64,000 nt of DNA from Urechis unicinctus (Eukaryota > Annelida > Polychaeta > Xenopneusta > Urechidae). The translations under genes and the position numbers were made by a program. The stretch spans positions 29,647,671 to 29,711,670 of the forward strand of contig CM067349.1 of NCBI GenBank assembly GCA_034190875.2, read 5' to 3'. This document shows positions 62,251-64,000 of this stretch, piece after piece (position 1 is the first letter of the stretch; every line of letters starts with the position of its first letter). Below the pieces are notes generated by a model. It saw only the letters and a list, made by a program, of their open reading frames with translations, was not told where the DNA came from and ran no database searches.

Positions 62251-62459
62251 ATGTTTATTTTTTCACGCAACGTGCAAACAGCTTGACAATGCCTGGATAA
62301 TTGGACAACAAGTATATTTGAAATGGGCTAGAGATAAATCATGGCAATTACTTGAATGCATTATTCCATCCAAAAATATAGTCATCAGGTACAAATGCGC
62401 TGTTCTATATCAACGTGTTTCAAAATTATAGAATTATTCTATATTGGTTGATGGTAAAA
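62251..62459 (+). repeat. Long inverted repeat, left arm
   Basis: About 200 bp, complementary to 63597-63793. Over the inner 170 bp I count two mismatches. The left arm has a 14-bp insertion (containing AACGTGCAAACAG) near its outer end that the right arm lacks. Confidence 0.95.
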
Positions 62460-63596
62460 TTCTCGAACACTTGAGTTTTAAGTCTCATGCCCAGATAAGA
62501 GGACTATTTTGTTTACATTACAGACATATGGAAGTAGGACCGGAGCGAACATCACAAAGGAGCCTGTTGCATTAGCCATTTTGGCAGAAGGTCTCGCTTT
62601 GAATACGTTTCTCGTTTTGTGATATGTGAATGTAATTATAATGCATAAAAAGTAAATCAGAGCTTTCCGTTATCCATTTCTTGAAAAAATATATCTTTTC
62701 AATTGGACATAAACGATCTGATGTAGATTTCTTCACTGACTTTCATTTAATGATCCCTTATTTATTGTCTGTACAGTGAATGTATGCACATATATATATC
62801 GTTACATATTATGAAACTCAACAGGACATGTATATGTGGAAGTCAGTTTATCATGAATTGATGTAAACATATATTGATATGGATGTAAGTCTGATATGAG
62901 CCGAGCCAAGGTATGCCAGTGATTTCACTGTATCGAGTACCAGGAAACCATCTGAACGGGACTGAGCTTGGATGATTGGTACTTTGTATAACATGAGCCA
63001 ACAGAAGCTTCTTATCTGCGAGCCAGATATTGTACGTGCATTATTTGATAAACAGACAGGAATCACATTGCGTCTCATCTAATGCTTCAATCAGAAAAAT
63101 CTTTCCACATAAAAGGAGAGTTGATTGCATCTATTGTGAATCATAATTCAGCTACCCCAAAGTATTTGCTGAAACAAAGCAATAATACTAGCGCATGAAT
63201 GATGAACAAAGCAAGTATTTTTTCAAAAATGGAAAATTCAAAGGTGGATTCGTGATTAATGCACCTTAATTAACCATCGTTTGCATGACATCAATCGTAT
63301 GGATTTTAAGTTAGAAAAATACATATCATCAATAGCTTTATTGCGTAGAACGATGCATTTTAAGTTTTTGTCAGACATAGGCAATATTAACATATGGCTT
63401 AGATTAATATGACTGAGATTGGCCAATTCAATAACTTTTCTCATTGTCGATTGTAAGAACAAACAATGCTTCTCTAGCCTCAAATTCCAGGAATTCATGA
63501 TGTCTGAATGCATACTTTAATCATGCAATCGGAATGGCAGATTTTAACTTGACTTCAATTTAGCACAAATCTAAAACCGCATTTCTAATTGATGTG

Positions 63597-63793
63597 TTTT
63601 TACCATCAACCAATATAGAATAATTCTATAATTTTGAAACATGTTGATATAGAACAGCGCATTTGTACCTGATGACTATATTTTTGGATGGAATAATGCA
63701 TTCAAGTAATTGCCATGATTTATCTCTAGCCCATTTCAAATATACTTGCTGTCCAATTATCCAGGCATTGTCAAGCGTGAAAAATTAAACATC
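63597..63793 (-). repeat. Long inverted repeat, right arm
   Basis: Right arm of the 62.25-63.79 kb inverted repeat. The outer ends read ATGTTTATTTTTTCACGC on the left and ATGTTTAATTTTTCACGC on the right in reverse complement. No clear target-site duplication is visible outside. Confidence 0.95.
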
Positions 63794-64000
63794 AATTGGA
63801 TAAGTGATTCACAGTAAGCAGAATTGGCCCTTTGGCATTACGGGTGTGGATAAGGTCAGATAATTGATCTGGACCGCAGACAGCTGCCCAGACCTACCTA
63901 GGCCTGTGACATCCATACATGCTTGAGCAGCCGAAGCATATCTTAATAACCAGTCTTTAAACACGCTAAGGAACACTATTGACTAAGCAAATGGAGTAAA

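Larger units (their letters stand above)
62251..63793. mobile_element. Putative foldback or long-TIR non-autonomous element
   Basis: The two arms enclose about 1.1 kb of AT-rich sequence holding only short open frames (75 and 85 codons, minus strand) with no transposase motif that I recognise. Near-identity of the arms shows recent origin. The alternative is a local inverted duplication without transposition. Confidence 0.5.

Overview
This is a metazoan nuclear genomic window. Its genes are split by GT-AG introns, it carries many dinucleotide and tetranucleotide microsatellites, and its protein families are animal ones. A marine invertebrate, perhaps a mollusc or another lophotrochozoan, is my best guess from the SUEL-lectin/CUB-like receptor architecture and the expanded SLC22 family; the sequence does not name a species.

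Layout. (1) About 2.2-12.2 kb, minus strand: one gene for a type I membrane protein. Its exons encode a signal peptide, a SUEL/rhamnose-binding-type lectin domain, a CUB-like domain split over two exons, a short four-cysteine sushi-like module, one transmembrane helix and a roughly 150-residue tyrosine-containing tail. From the lectin exon to the stop, every splice phase matches. One exon between the signal peptide and the lectin domain was not found. Three minisatellites (31, 42 and 53 bp units) lie in or just upstream of this gene. (2) About 12.2-18.5 kb: no convincing gene, with CT and TA microsatellites. (3) About 18.6-61.1 kb: a segmental-duplication cluster around SLC22-type (organic ion transporter, MFS) genes. 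Two copies are complete: one on the minus strand (26309-23494) and one on the plus strand (52739-55325). Both have ten exons of identical length and phase and encode 560 residues. Around them are broken SLC22 fragments near 28.3, 33, 42.5, 46.3, 47.5 and 48.8 kb (minus) and 56-57.5 kb (plus). Several flanking non-coding blocks recur in step with the copies. (4) About 62.25-63.79 kb: two arms of about 200 bp in inverted orientation, almost identical, which look like a young foldback or long-TIR element.

How it fits together. The SLC22 cluster shows birth-and-death evolution: two maintained transporters in convergent orientation, with tandem decayed copies between and after them. A degenerate exon-2 duplicate inside the first gene and shared deletions in two pseudogenes trace part of the history. 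I see no functional link between the lectin receptor and the transporters beyond proximity. I found no bacterial-type operons, CRISPR arrays, rRNA genes or confident tRNAs.
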